Positions 36,918 to 47,718 of a stretch of 64,000 nucleotides of DNA are shown here, one piece after another. Numbering within the stretch: the first letter of the stretch is position 1; each line of letters begins with the position of its first letter. The position numbers and the translations under genes were made by a program. The notes below the pieces were generated by a model. It made no database searches. It saw nothing but the letters and a program-made list of their open reading frames with translations, and had not been told where the DNA came from. Origin of the DNA: Oscillospiraceae bacterium (GTDB lineage Bacteria > Bacillota > Clostridia > Oscillospirales > CAG-272); the NCBI GenBank assembly GCA_015064185.1, contig SVSS01000002.1:1-64000 (forward strand). The letters are read 5' to 3'.

Positions 36918-39758
36918 ATGGCAAACGAGCTTATTTTAAAGGGCGTGCGTGTCCACAATTTAAAAAATATAGATGTGACCATACCGCGTGATAAGCTGGT
37001 GGTGCTAACGGGTCTTTCGGGGTCGGGCAAGTCCTCGCTTGCATTTGATACCATTTATGCCGAGGGGCACCGTCGCTTTGTCGAATCGCTCTCGTCTTAT
37101 GCGCGTATGTTTTTGGGGCAGCTCGACAAGCCCGATATCGATAGCATTGAGGGTCTGTCGCCTGCCATTTCCATCGACCAAAAGACCACCTCAAAAAATC
37201 CGCGCTCCACGGTAGGCACGGTAACCGAGATCTATGATTATTTGCGCTTGCTGTATGCGCGTATCGGTGTACCGCACTGTCCTGTGTGTGGCAAGGAGAT
37301 CCGTCAGCAGTCAAAGGATCAGATCGTTGACCGCATTATGGCGCTTCCCGCAGGCACACGCTTTATGGTGCTTGCGCCCGTTGTGCGCGGTCAAAAGGGC
37401 ATGCATGAGAAGGTGCTTGCCGATGCAAGAAAAAGCGGTTACGTGCGCGTGCGTGTTGATGGCAGCATGTACGAGCTTTCCGAGGAGATCAAGCTTGATA
37501 AAAATAAAAAGCACACGCTCGAGGTGGTGGTTGACCGCCTTGTTTTGCGCGACGATATCAGGGCGCGTCTTGGCGACTCGGTGGAAACGGCGCTCTCGCT
37601 TGCAAGCGGAAATTTACTGATTGCCCCCGTGGCGCGTGAGGGCGAGGAAGCCCTCGCTGAGCTTGCATTTTCCGAGAATTATGCCTGTGAGGAGCATGGG
37701 ATCTCCTTTGGCGAGCTTGAGCCGCGCATGTTTTCCTTTAACAGTCCGCAGGGTGCATGCCCCAAATGCGCGGGGCTTGGACAAATGCGCCGCCTTGCCG
37801 TGTATAAGTTGATTCCTGATGATCGCCTTTCCTTGTCCGAAGGAGCAATTGCAGTAAACGGCTTTAAGAGCCTGACGGCAGATGATGGGTGGAACGGCCC
37901 GCTGTTTGCTGCAGTTGGCGAAAAATACGGCTTTTCTATGGATACGCCGGTCAGTGAATTTACAAAGGAGCAGCTCGATGTGCTCTATTACGGCTCCGGA
38001 GAGGAAAAATATCATGTGGTGCGTTATTTCGGCAAGGAAGCGCATGAGCAGGTGGTAAAATTTGAGGGGCTCGTCAGAATGATCGAGAACCGCATGAACA
38101 TGGGCGGAAATGAATATTACGATGATTTCATTGAGGATGCGCCCTGTCCCGAATGTGGTGGCAAGCGCTTGTCAAAAACGGTGCTTTCGGTTACCGTTGG
38201 CGGCAAGAATATTGATGATCTTTGCAATCTTTCGGTAAAGGATGCCCTTGATTTTATAAACGGACTTACTCTTAGTGAAACAGAGCAAACCATTGCAAGG
38301 GATATACTCAAGGAGGTGCGCGCACGCCTTGGGTTCCTCATTAGCGTGGGGCTTGATTACCTTACGCTCGCCCGCCGTGCAGGCACGCTTTCGGGCGGTG
38401 AGGCACAGCGTATTCGCCTTGCTACCCAAATTGGCTCCTCCTTGATGGGAGTTTTGTATATCCTTGATGAGCCCAGCATTGGGCTTCATCAAAGAGATAA
38501 CGGCAAGCTCATTCGTACGCTGCAGCGCTTGCGCGATCTTGGCAATAGCGTGCTTGTGGTAGAGCACGATGAGGAAACCATGGAGGAGGCAGATTTTATC
38601 GTAGATATCGGTCCCGGCGCCGGTATTCACGGAGGCGAGGTAGTGGTAGCAGGTACTCCCGCTGAGGTCATGCAGTGCAAAAACTCCATCACCGGTGCAT
38701 ACCTTTCGGGCAAAAAGTCGATCCCCGTGCCCAAGGAACGCCGCTGCGGCAACGGTCATGTGCTGTCGGTCAAGGGTGCGCGACAAAACAATCTCAAGGG
38801 CATTGACGTGGATATTCCTCTTGGCTCGCTGGTTTGTGTTACGGGCGTGTCGGGGTCGGGTAAATCCTCGCTTGTCAACGGTATTCTTTATCCGTATCTT
38901 GCGCACAAATTAAACCGTTCTGCTACCTATGCGGGGCCGCACGATAAGATTGAGGGTGCGGAGTATCTTGATAAGGTTATCGACATTGATCAAAGTCCGA
39001 TCGGGCGCACACCACGCTCTAACCCCGCAACCTATACGGGGCTGTTCAGTGAAATTCGCGATCTTTTTGCCAAGACACCCGATGCACGTGCACACGGCTA
39101 TAAAAGCGGACGCTTCTCCTTTAACGTCAAAGGCGGGCGGTGCGAGGCATGCGAGGGCGACGGTGTAAAGAAGATCGAAATGCACTTTTTGCCCGACGTT
39201 TATGTAAAGTGTGATGTCTGCCACGGTAAGCGCTATAACCGTGATACGCTTGAGGTGCTCTATAAGGGAAAGAGCATTGCTGACGTGCTTGAAATGACGG
39301 TAGAGGAGGGGCTTTCCTTCTTTTCCGATATTCCCGCAATCAAAAGAAAGCTTCAAGCTATGTTTGATGTGGGGCTTGGCTATATTGCGATCGGACAGTC
39401 CTCTACCACGCTTTCGGGTGGAGAAGCCCAGCGTATTAAGCTTGCCACCGAGCTTGCCAAGCGCAGCACGGGGAAAACCATTTATATTCTTGATGAGCCC
39501 ACAACAGGGCTTCACAGCGCAGACGTTGCCAAGCTTATTTATATGCTGCAGCGCCTTGTGGATGCGGGCAATACCGTGCTTGTGATCGAGCACAATCTTG
39601 ACGTGATAAAAACTGCTGATCACATCATCGATCTCGGTCCCGAGGGTGGCGAGGGTGGCGGTACGGTGCTAGCCACGGGCACACCCGAGGAGATCGCCAA
39701 CGTTCCGCATTCCTATACGGGGCAGTATTTAAAAAAATGGCTTGAGAAGGGAAAGTAA
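36918..39758 (+). CDS. uvrA: Excinuclease ABC subunit A
   Basis: [71 protein letters not shown] at 36918, 1 nt after uvrB stop. Confidence 0.97.
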   Translation: MANELILKGVRVHNLKNIDVTIPRDKLVVLTGLSGSGKSSLAFDTIYAEGHRRFVESLSSYARMFLGQLDKPDIDSIEGLSPAISIDQKTTSKNPRSTVGTVTEIYDYLRLLYARIGVPHCPVCGKEIRQQSKDQIVDRIMALPAGTRFMVLAPVVRGQKGMHEKVLADARKSGYVRVRVDGSMYELSEEIKLDKNKKHTLEVVVDRLVLRDDIRARLGDSVETALSLASGNLLIAPVAREGEEALAELAFSENYACEEHGISFGELEPRMFSFNSPQGACPKCAGLGQMRRLAVYKLIPDDRLSLSEGAIAVNGFKSLTADDGWNGPLFAAVGEKYGFSMDTPVSEFTKEQLDVLYYGSGEEKYHVVRYFGKEAHEQVVKFEGLVRMIENRMNMGGNEYYDDFIEDAPCPECGGKRLSKTVLSVTVGGKNIDDLCNLSVKDALDFINGLTLSETEQTIARDILKEVRARLGFLISVGLDYLTLARRAGTLSGGEAQRIRLATQIGSSLMGVLYILDEPSIGLHQRDNGKLIRTLQRLRDLGNSVLVVEHDEETMEEADFIVDIGPGAGIHGGEVVVAGTPAEVMQCKNSITGAYLSGKKSIPVPKERRCGNGHVLSVKGARQNNLKGIDVDIPLGSLVCVTGVSGSGKSSLVNGILYPYLAHKLNRSATYAGPHDKIEGAEYLDKVIDIDQSPIGRTPRSNPATYTGLFSEIRDLFAKTPDARAHGYKSGRFSFNVKGGRCEACEGDGVKKIEMHFLPDVYVKCDVCHGKRYNRDTLEVLYKGKSIADVLEMTVEEGLSFFSDIPAIKRKLQAMFDVGLGYIAIGQSSTTLSGGEAQRIKLATELAKRSTGKTIYILDEPTTGLHSADVAKLIYMLQRLVDAGNTVLVIEHNLDVIKTADHIIDLGPEGGEGGGTVLATGTPEEIANVPHSYTGQYLKKWLEKGK

Positions 39759-39764
39759 TAGACA

Positions 39765-40892
39765 ATGGAATTTGTAGCAACCTGCCTGTTTGGGCTTGAA
39801 AAGCAGCTTGGCGAGGAGCTCGATGCCTTGGGGCTTGCGCGCCTTGAAACGATCGACGGGCGTATAACCTTTCGGGGCGAGATGCTTGACATTGCCCGTG
39901 CCAATATGCGCCTGCGATGTGCGGAGCGCATTTACATCAAGGTCGGTGCTTTCCCCGCGCGCAGCTTTACAGAGCTGTTTGACGGTGTGAGGGCACTCCC
40001 GTTTGAGGACTATATTGGAGAGGTCGATGCTTTTCCCGTAAAGGGGCACGCCATCAAAAGCACGCTTTTTTCTGTACCCGATTGCCAAAGCATTGTCAAA
40101 AAGGCGATCGTTGAGCGCCTGCGCGCCGCGCACGGCGTAACCGCTTTGCCCGAGGACGGCGCAAAATATCAGATCGAATTTTTCATATTTAAGGATGTTG
40201 CCACGCTGATGATCGATACCTCGGGTGTAGCACTCCATAAGCGCGGTTATCGTCCCGCTGCAGGCGCAGCACCCCTTCGCGAAACGCTGGGTGCGGCAAT
40301 TGCGCTTACCGCCCGCCCTCGCACCGACACACTTATCTGGGATCCCTTTTGCGGCTCCGGTACAATCGTGATTGAGGCGGCGATGATTGAAAAGGGAATA
40401 TCCCCCAATACGGGGCGAGTTTTTGCCGCAATGGACTATGATTTCCTTGACCACCGCATTTGGCAAAAAGCCCGTGAGGAAGCCGAGGATCTTGTCAAAC
40501 GTGATGAGAAAATAGAGCTTTTTGGCTCGGATATTGATGAAAAGGTCTTGCAGTATGCAAGGGAAAATGCGGCGCGTGCAGGCGTTGCGGATGCTATTAA
40601 ATTTTTTCGCATGGATGCTAGAAAAATCGAAAAGCCCGACCGCCGCGGCACACTCATTTGTAATCCGCCTTATGGCGAGCGCATGATGGAATTAAAAGAG
40701 GTTGAGGCGCTTTACCGTGATATTGGTAAAACCTTTGCTACCTTTGACCCGTGGCAGATGTACGTGCTGACCTCGCACCCGCAGTTTGAGCGCTTTTTCG
40801 GCCGTCGTGCCGACAAAAAACGCCGTCTTTATAACGGTATGATCCCGTGTGATCTTTATCAATATTTCAGGCCGAAATTTCCGAAAAAATAA
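39765..40892 (+). CDS. THUMP-domain class I SAM-dependent RNA methyltransferase (RlmL/YpsC-like)
   Basis: 375 aa; HKRGYRPAAGAAPLRETLGAAI, WDPFCGSGTIVIEAAMI, LICNPPYGERM. Confidence 0.9.
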   Translation: MEFVATCLFGLEKQLGEELDALGLARLETIDGRITFRGEMLDIARANMRLRCAERIYIKVGAFPARSFTELFDGVRALPFEDYIGEVDAFPVKGHAIKSTLFSVPDCQSIVKKAIVERLRAAHGVTALPEDGAKYQIEFFIFKDVATLMIDTSGVALHKRGYRPAAGAAPLRETLGAAIALTARPRTDTLIWDPFCGSGTIVIEAAMIEKGISPNTGRVFAAMDYDFLDHRIWQKAREEAEDLVKRDEKIELFGSDIDEKVLQYARENAARAGVADAIKFFRMDARKIEKPDRRGTLICNPPYGERMMELKEVEALYRDIGKTFATFDPWQMYVLTSHPQFERFFGRRADKKRRLYNGMIPCDLYQYFRPKFPKK

Positions 40893-40913
40893 CCAAGATA
40901 TCAAGTGTTGCAA

Positions 40914-40952
40914 GAAGGAACCGCGCCCAACGGTACGGTTCCTTCTTTTTTT
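40914..40952 (+). terminator. Terminator
   Basis: gaaggaaccgcgcccaacggtacggttccttcttttttt hairpin. Confidence 0.7.
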
Positions 40953-40973
40953 GCGCTTTTCTTGCTTCACCAC

Positions 40974-41002
40974 TTGACATTCCTATATAAAAATAGTATA
41001 AT
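40974..41002 (+). promoter_or_regulatory. Sigma-A type promoter for miaB
   Basis: TTGACA -17 nt- TATAAT, both consensus. Confidence 0.8.
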
Positions 41003-41037
41003 ATTAAACTGTAAAATTATATTTAAAGGAGTTCCCG

Positions 41038-42453
41038 ATGTCCGAGAATTGCAAAGGCAAGGCAAGCGTTAGTGCTGCCCTTGATATGACACCGTATATA
41101 GATGCCGTTCGTGCCTTTTCGGACGCGCGCACGTGCAAGCCACGCTGCTTTGTCCTTACGTTTGGCTGTCAGCAAAACGTGGCAGACAGCGAAAAGCTTG
41201 CGGGTATGGCAGAGAATATGGGCTACGAGATCGTGGATGCCCCCGAGGGTGCGGATCTCATTTTGGTGAATACATGTGCCATACGTGAGCACGCCGAGCA
41301 AAAGGCACTCTCGGCGGTGGGGCAGTATAAGCACCTAAAGGAGAAAAATCCCGCGCTTATCATCGGTATTTGCGGCTGTATGGTGGCGCAGGAGCACCGC
41401 CGCGAGGAGATCAAAAAAAGTTATCCTTACGTCAGCTTTGTGCTTTGTACGTCGGTCATCTACCGTTTACCGCAGTACCTTTTTGAGGTCATGGAAAAAG
41501 GCAAGCGCATTTTGCGCGGTGAGGAGGAGCACACGGTTGCCGAGGGCGCACCCATTCGCCGTGAGAGCACCTACCGCGCGAGCGTGAGCATCATGTACGG
41601 GTGCAACAATTTTTGCTCCTATTGCATCGTTCCTTACGTGCGTGGGCGCGAGCGCAGTCGCGAGCCTGCGGCAATCATTGCCGAGGTAAAGGACTTGGTT
41701 GCCAAGGGCTATAAGGATATCACACTGCTTGGGCAAAACGTTAATTCCTACGGCAAGGATCGCACCGACGGCTATGCCTTTCCCCAGCTGCTTGCCGATC
41801 TTGATAAGATCGAGGGGGATTATACGCTCCACTTTATGACAAGCCACCCCAAGGACGCAACGCGTGCGCTTGTTGATGTTATGGCTGAAAGCCGTCATGT
41901 GGCACACAGCTTCCATTTGCCTTTGCAAGCGGGGAGCGATCGTATCCTCACGCTCATGAACCGCCACTACGACCGCGCAAAATATCTTGATATTCTTGAC
42001 TATATGCGCGAAAAAATCCCCGATATTTCGGTCACCTCGGATATTATCGTGGGATTTCCCACCGAAACCGAGGCAGAGTTTGAGGAAACGCTTGAAATGC
42101 TGCGCCGTGCGCGCTTTGATATGATCTATTCCTTCATTTACTCGCCGCGAAAGGGTACACCTGCGGCGAGCATGGAGGGGCAGATCCCGCACGAGGTATC
42201 CGCTGCACGCATGAACCGTTTGCTCGCGCTGCAAAATGAAATTGCCGAGGCTGCAAATAAGAGGCTTGTTGGCAAAACCGTGCGTGTGCTGTCAGAGGGG
42301 GTAAGCAAGACCGACGCTACCACTTATACAGGTCGTACCGACCAAAACAAAATTGTATTTTTCAAAGAGCCCGTCATGGAAGGTGAGTGGGCACTTGTAA
42401 AAATAGACCGCGCCGCCGCCTTTGCGCTGTGGGGCGAGGTTGAGAAATCATAA
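41038..42453 (+). CDS. miaB: tRNA-2-methylthio-N6-dimethylallyladenosine synthase
   Basis: 471 aa; FVLTFGCQQNVADSEKLAGM, ASVSIMYGCNNFCSYCIVPYVRGRERSR, HFMTSHPKD, TRAM-like end. Confidence 0.95.
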   Translation: MSENCKGKASVSAALDMTPYIDAVRAFSDARTCKPRCFVLTFGCQQNVADSEKLAGMAENMGYEIVDAPEGADLILVNTCAIREHAEQKALSAVGQYKHLKEKNPALIIGICGCMVAQEHRREEIKKSYPYVSFVLCTSVIYRLPQYLFEVMEKGKRILRGEEEHTVAEGAPIRRESTYRASVSIMYGCNNFCSYCIVPYVRGRERSREPAAIIAEVKDLVAKGYKDITLLGQNVNSYGKDRTDGYAFPQLLADLDKIEGDYTLHFMTSHPKDATRALVDVMAESRHVAHSFHLPLQAGSDRILTLMNRHYDRAKYLDILDYMREKIPDISVTSDIIVGFPTETEAEFEETLEMLRRARFDMIYSFIYSPRKGTPAASMEGQIPHEVSAARMNRLLALQNEIAEAANKRLVGKTVRVLSEGVSKTDATTYTGRTDQNKIVFFKEPVMEGEWALVKIDRAAAFALWGEVEKS

Positions 42454-42473
42454 AGAGAACAGGAGAACAAACA

Positions 42474-42860
42474 ATGGAAATTTTTGAGCTTGCCGCCGAG
42501 CTTGGCAAAAAGCTGAAGGAGGATGCGCGCATCAAGCGCCTTGATGCCGCACGTGAAGCATACGAGGCAGATGAGAAGATCGTAAATCTCTCTATGGAAT
42601 ACGCTGTACAGCAGCAGGCACTGCAGGCTGAGGCTGTGAAGGAGGATAAGGACGAGTCCTTGATCGAGAGCCTCAATGCGCGTGTGGAGGAGATCTATAA
42701 CGAGATCGTCAGCCTGCCGGCATACCTCGAGCTTGAAGCCGCACAAAATGAGGTCAATGATCTGATGAGCAGTGTAAATAACACCATAAATGCACAAATG
42801 ATGGGCGAGGAGCAGAGTGGCTGCACACATAACTGTGCCACCTGCGGCGGCTGCCACTAA
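42474..42860 (+). CDS. YlbF/YmcA-family protein with Cys-rich C-terminal tail
   Basis: 128 aa helical; located after miaB as for ymcA in Bacillus; ends SGCTHNCATCGGCH. Confidence 0.75.
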   Translation: MEIFELAAELGKKLKEDARIKRLDAAREAYEADEKIVNLSMEYAVQQQALQAEAVKEDKDESLIESLNARVEEIYNEIVSLPAYLELEAAQNEVNDLMSSVNNTINAQMMGEEQSGCTHNCATCGGCH

Positions 42861-42877
42861 GCCGCATTGCTTGTAGG

Positions 42878-42896
42878 GGCGATTCACGAATCGCCC
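42878..42896. repeat. Palindromic repeat copy 1 (intergenic)
   Basis: ggcgattcacgaatcgccc; identical 19-mer also at 46882-46900. Confidence 0.85.
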
Positions 42897-42928
42897 GCCC
42901 CCAAAAATCATCAAAAGGAGTATCCGCT

Positions 42929-45520
42929 ATGACACCCATGATGGAGCAATATTTTGAAATCAAAAATCAATATAAGGACTATCTCGTATTTTACCGTCTG
43001 GGTGACTTTTACGAAATGTTTTTTGAGGATGCAAAGCTTGCCTCGCGTGAGCTTGAGCTGACGCTGACGGGCAGAGATTGCGGCGAGGCAGAGCGTGCAC
43101 CCATGTGCGGCGTACCCTTTCACAGTGCGGAGGGGTATATTGCAAAGCTGATAGCCAAGGGCTACAAGGTTGCTATTTGTGAGCAAATGGAGGATCTCGC
43201 AAAGGCAAAGGGGCTTGTTAAGCGCGATATCGTGCGTATCATCACACCCGGCACCCTGCTTGAGCCCGGCATGCTTACCGAGCAGAAAAACAACTATTTG
43301 TGTGCCGTGTGCCAAGGAGACCTTTCCTATGGACTTGCTTTTGCCGATGTTTCCACAGCGGAGGTCTTTGTGACCGAGATCGCGGGAGCAAACAGATCGG
43401 CACGCCTGCAAAGCGAGATCGGCACCTATCAGCCAAGCGAGGTGATCATTGATAGTCCCCGCGAGGATTGTGCCGAGCTGGCGGATTTTATCACGGGCCG
43501 CGTAGGTGCAATGCTTTCGGCAGGCGAGATCGATCGCTTTGATTTCGCGGCTGCCTTGCAAAATGTAAAGGCGCAGTTTGGCAGCGCTCTGCCAAGCGGG
43601 CTTGAACAGTCGCGCCCCGCAATTTCGGCTGCGGGCGCGCTGCTTGATTATATCAGAGATATGCAACGCAGTGATATCTCTTACATCAAAACGCTGCACG
43701 TGTATACCGACGGGCAGTATATGGATATGGATATCAACACGCGCCGCAATCTTGAGCTTTGTGAAACCATGCGCTCAAAGGAGAAAAGGGGAACGCTTTT
43801 GTGGGTGCTCGACCGCACCAAAACAGCGCCCGGAGCGCGCCTGTTGCGCTCCTATATCGAGCATCCGCTTCTCTCGGTTTCCGAGATCGCTAAGCGCCAA
43901 GGCGCGGTTGCGGAGCTGTTTGGCAATTATATGCTGCGTGAGGATCTTGGCGCGCTGTTGTCCTCGGTCCTTGACCTTGAGCGACTGATTACACGCATTG
44001 TCTATGGCACGGCAAATGCTAAGGATCTGCGTGCTGTTGCCACGACCGTGGCGGTTTTGCCCGAGGTGCGCCGCCTGCTTGAAAATTGCCAAAATGCCGA
44101 GATCCGCCGTATTCGGGAGGAGCTTGATGATCTTACCGATATCCACGCACTCATAGACAGTGCCATTGATGAAAATCCGCCCTTTGTGATTCGCGAGGGG
44201 GGAATGATCCGCGAGGGGTATAGCGCTGATGTGGATTATTTGCGCTCTGTGATGAAGGACGGCAAATCGTGGATCGAGCGCGTGGCAAATGAGGAGCGCG
44301 AGAAAACAGGCATTCGCACACTTAAGATCGGCTACAATAAGGTATTTGGGTATTACATCGAGGTGTCAAAATCCTTTATCGATCAGGTGCCCGATACATA
44401 CATCAGAAAGCAGACTTTGACCAACGGTGAGCGCTACATCACCGAAGAGCTCAAGGATATGGAAGCCACCATTTTGGGCGCCACAGATAAGGTCTGCTCA
44501 CTTGAATATGAAATTTTCCAGGACGTTCGCGCCAAGGTTGCTGCCGCGGGCGAGCGTATACAGCGCGTTGCCACGCGGCTTTCCGAGCTTGACGTGTATT
44601 TGTCACTTGCCGATGTGGCGGCGCGAAACAAATATATTTGCCCTGAGGTTGACAGCGGGGATGAGATCTCTATTAAGGACGGCAGACACCCTGTGGTTGA
44701 GCAGTTTGTAAGGGACACCTATTTTGTCCCCAACGATGCCTTGCTTGATACGGGTAGTAACCGCGTGATGCTGATCACAGGTCCCAACATGGCAGGTAAA
44801 TCTACCTACATGCGTCAGGTGGCATTGATCGTTTTGATGGCGCAGATCGGCTCCTTTGTACCTGCCGCATCGGCACATATCGGCATTGTGGATAAGCTCT
44901 TTACCCGTGTCGGCGCCTCGGATGACCTTGCCTCGGGTCAATCTACCTTTATGCTGGAAATGAACGAGGTAGCGTATATCCTGAAAAATGCGACACGCAA
45001 GAGCCTGATCATTTATGATGAGGTCGGGCGCGGCACCAGCACCTTTGACGGCATGAGCATTGCGCGTGCCATTGTTGAATATACCAACAGCCAAAAGATT
45101 GGGGCTAAGACTCTGTTTGCTACGCACTATCACGAGCTCACTTCGCTTGAAGCTGAGCTTTCGGGTGTTGTAAACTATAATATTGCCGCTAAAAAGAGAG
45201 GCGATAGCATTACGTTTCTCAGAAAGATCGTGCGTGGCTCTACCGATGATAGCTACGGTATTGAGGTTGCCAAGCTTGCGGGGCTCCCGAATGAGGTCAT
45301 TCGGCGCGCCAAGGAGGTGCTTGCCACCGTTGAGGAAACGGCAAAGGCGCTTTCCAAGCCCGATACCGCACCCGCAAAGCCCGCAGACGACACGCTCATT
45401 ACTATAGAGGATCAGATCAACGAGCAGGTCATAGAGGAGCTGCGCAACACCGATATCAATACACTCTCGCCATATGAGGCAATGTCGTTCTTGTTTGACC
45501 TAAAAAAACGCTTACAGTAA
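42929..45520 (+). CDS. mutS: DNA mismatch repair protein MutS
   Basis: 863 aa; MTPMMEQYFEIKNQYKDYLVFYRLGDFYEMF, LITGPNMAGKSTYMRQVALIVLMAQIGSFVPA. Confidence 0.97.
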   Translation: MTPMMEQYFEIKNQYKDYLVFYRLGDFYEMFFEDAKLASRELELTLTGRDCGEAERAPMCGVPFHSAEGYIAKLIAKGYKVAICEQMEDLAKAKGLVKRDIVRIITPGTLLEPGMLTEQKNNYLCAVCQGDLSYGLAFADVSTAEVFVTEIAGANRSARLQSEIGTYQPSEVIIDSPREDCAELADFITGRVGAMLSAGEIDRFDFAAALQNVKAQFGSALPSGLEQSRPAISAAGALLDYIRDMQRSDISYIKTLHVYTDGQYMDMDINTRRNLELCETMRSKEKRGTLLWVLDRTKTAPGARLLRSYIEHPLLSVSEIAKRQGAVAELFGNYMLREDLGALLSSVLDLERLITRIVYGTANAKDLRAVATTVAVLPEVRRLLENCQNAEIRRIREELDDLTDIHALIDSAIDENPPFVIREGGMIREGYSADVDYLRSVMKDGKSWIERVANEEREKTGIRTLKIGYNKVFGYYIEVSKSFIDQVPDTYIRKQTLTNGERYITEELKDMEATILGATDKVCSLEYEIFQDVRAKVAAAGERIQRVATRLSELDVYLSLADVAARNKYICPEVDSGDEISIKDGRHPVVEQFVRDTYFVPNDALLDTGSNRVMLITGPNMAGKSTYMRQVALIVLMAQIGSFVPAASAHIGIVDKLFTRVGASDDLASGQSTFMLEMNEVAYILKNATRKSLIIYDEVGRGTSTFDGMSIARAIVEYTNSQKIGAKTLFATHYHELTSLEAELSGVVNYNIAAKKRGDSITFLRKIVRGSTDDSYGIEVAKLAGLPNEVIRRAKEVLATVEETAKALSKPDTAPAKPADDTLITIEDQINEQVIEELRNTDINTLSPYEAMSFLFDLKKRLQ

Positions 45521-45535
45521 GATAGGAGGTAACCC

Positions 45536-47539
45536 ATGGGAAAAATCAACGTGCTTTCCTTTGCCGTTGCCAATCTCATCGCCGCAGGCGAGGTTGTAGA
45601 CCGCCCTGCTTCGGTTATTAAAGAATTACTTGAAAATGCCATTGACGCAGGTGCAACGCGTGTCACGGTTGAGATCCAGCGCGGTGGAATCACCTTTATG
45701 CGCGTGGCGGATAATGGGTGCGGCATGTCACCTGAGGATCTGCCCGTTGCCATTTGTCGCCACGCCACAAGCAAAATAAAGGATGCGGCGGATCTTGACG
45801 GTATTGCTACCCTTGGATTTCGCGGCGAGGCGCTTGCCGCCATTGCCTCGGTTTCTGATCTGCGCATTATCACGCGCACTGCCGATGCCGAATTTGGAAC
45901 TTGTCTTTCGGCAAAGGCGGGCGAGGTGGTGGAAATGACTGAGCAGGGCGCGCCTGTTGGCACTACCGTGATCGTAGAAAACCTGTTTGGTAACGTGCCC
46001 GCACGTCGCAAATTCCTGAAAAAGGACGTGTCGGAGGCAATTGCGGTTTCTACTTATGTTGAAAAAATCGCGCTCTCGCGCCCGGATATCGCCATTCGTC
46101 TGATCATTGACGGCAATATGAAGCTGGATACCGCAGGTGACGGCGAATTGAAATCAGCCATGTATGCCGTGTTTGGCAGAGAGTTTGTAGGAAAGATGCT
46201 TGCCGTTAAGGGCAAGGGAGAGGGCGTTTCGGTGGAGGGCTTTATCAGCCGTCCCGATCACGTGCGCCCCAAACGCAATTACGAAAACTTTTTTATCAAC
46301 GGCAGATATGTAAACTGCCGCACCGCAGCCGCGGCACTTGAGCAGGCATATGTATCCTTTTGTCCGCCCGAGCGTTTTCCTTGCTGTGTGTTAAATATTA
46401 CGATCAATCCCGCGGCAGTCGATGTGAATGTACATCCCGCCAAGCTTGAGGTCAAGTTTTCAAATGAACGGCCTGTGTTTGAGGCGGTCTATTCCGCTGT
46501 GCGTACCGCGCTTGAAAACGATGATACGCGACCCGAGATGAAGCTCAAAAATACAGCGCTGCCTTCTGCTGCCAATGCGTTTGTGCCGATCGAGGAGGGA
46601 AGAAAAGAGAGCCTTTCGGCACGTCAGATCACCATTGATCACAAACCCACAAAGCCCGCCGCACCGCCTGCCTTTTCACACATGAGCGCGGCGGAATACG
46701 CAAAGAAATATACAAGGACTGCTGATGCAGGACAGTTTGCTTCTCCGCTTCCGTATCGCCGTAGCGAAACAGATTCTACAGGCACAATGCTCAAAGAGGC
46801 AGCGGCATACGCGCGCCCGCTTTATCACGTGCCGACAAGCAAGCCTACCGTAGAGGCAATCCCTGAAAAACCTGTTGTTGAGGCGATTCACGAATCGCCC
46901 ACAATTCCCGAATCGCAGCAGACGGCAAACAACCAAGATCCTACTGTTTCCCTTACCGCCGCACCTGTTTGGCGCATCATTGGTGAGGCATTTTCGGCAT
47001 ATGTGATCGTGGAATGTGACGATAAGCTTTTGCTCATCGACAAGCATGCCGCACATGAGCGTGTGCTGTTTGAGGAATTGCGTGCGCGCATGAAGGAGCG
47101 CACCGATACTACGCAAATTTTACTTTTGCCCCTCTCACTCTCGGTTAGTGCCGAGGATGCGGCTCTCTTTGAGGCATACCGCACCGAGATCGAGGCGGTG
47201 GGCTTTGCCTTCACGCTCTCCTCGTATACCGTGGAGGTCAGCGAGATCCCCGAGGGGCTAAAGCCCGCAGAAGCGGGAGAACTGCTCTTGTCGCTCCCCG
47301 TGACACTTGCAGAGGGTACGGGAGATGCCAAGCTAGCCCGTGATATTCTCTTTGAAAGGGCGCTTTACCAAGGCGCCTGCAAGGCAGCGATCAAGGCAGG
47401 GCGCTCCTATCCGCCCGAATATGTGGAGGAGCTTGTCAAAAAATTGATGGCACTGCCCGATATTACCGTGTGCCCTCATGGGCGCCCTGTTGCAATGGTG
47501 CTTTCGCACGCACAGATCGATCGGCAGTTCAAGAGATAA
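45536..47539 (+). CDS. mutL: DNA mismatch repair protein MutL
   Basis: 667 aa; IAAGEVVDRPASVIKELLENAIDAGATRVTVEI, GFRGEALAAIASVS, C-terminal QGACKAAIKAG and CPHGRPVAMVLS. Confidence 0.96.
   Translation: MGKINVLSFAVANLIAAGEVVDRPASVIKELLENAIDAGATRVTVEIQRGGITFMRVADNGCGMSPEDLPVAICRHATSKIKDAADLDGIATLGFRGEALAAIASVSDLRIITRTADAEFGTCLSAKAGEVVEMTEQGAPVGTTVIVENLFGNVPARRKFLKKDVSEAIAVSTYVEKIALSRPDIAIRLIIDGNMKLDTAGDGELKSAMYAVFGREFVGKMLAVKGKGEGVSVEGFISRPDHVRPKRNYENFFINGRYVNCRTAAAALEQAYVSFCPPERFPCCVLNITINPAAVDVNVHPAKLEVKFSNERPVFEAVYSAVRTALENDDTRPEMKLKNTALPSAANAFVPIEEGRKESLSARQITIDHKPTKPAAPPAFSHMSAAEYAKKYTRTADAGQFASPLPYRRSETDSTGTMLKEAAAYARPLYHVPTSKPTVEAIPEKPVVEAIHESPTIPESQQTANNQDPTVSLTAAPVWRIIGEAFSAYVIVECDDKLLLIDKHAAHERVLFEELRARMKERTDTTQILLLPLSLSVSAEDAALFEAYRTEIEAVGFAFTLSSYTVEVSEIPEGLKPAEAGELLLSLPVTLAEGTGDAKLARDILFERALYQGACKAAIKAGRSYPPEYVEELVKKLMALPDITVCPHGRPVAMVLSHAQIDRQFKR
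46882..46900. repeat. Palindromic repeat copy 2 (inside mutL CDS)
   Basis: ggcgattcacgaatcgccc identical to 42878-42896; encodes part of VEAIHESPTIPES in the interdomain linker. Confidence 0.85.
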
Positions 47540-47718
47540 GCTGCGCAATACTGCGTTGCTCCTCAAAATCAACCTCGCCGAGCACCAAGCTCGCCGTCGC
47601 CCGCTTTTTGCGGTGCGCCTTGTCTTGCTTGCTTCTCTCTTGAACGCAGGTGCACTTTTTATGCTACAAATCAAAAAAATGGGTCAAGCTGTATTCTTGG
47701 CTCCGAAAGGAAAATAAC

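Noticed and set aside
38172-39623. Minus-strand ORFs (244 aa and 237 aa) opposite uvrA
   Set aside because: Shadow ORFs of the two UvrA ATPase halves; uvrA itself is unambiguous.
41467-42234. 255-aa minus-strand ORF opposite miaB
   Set aside because: Shadow ORF; miaB motifs on the plus strand account for the open frame.
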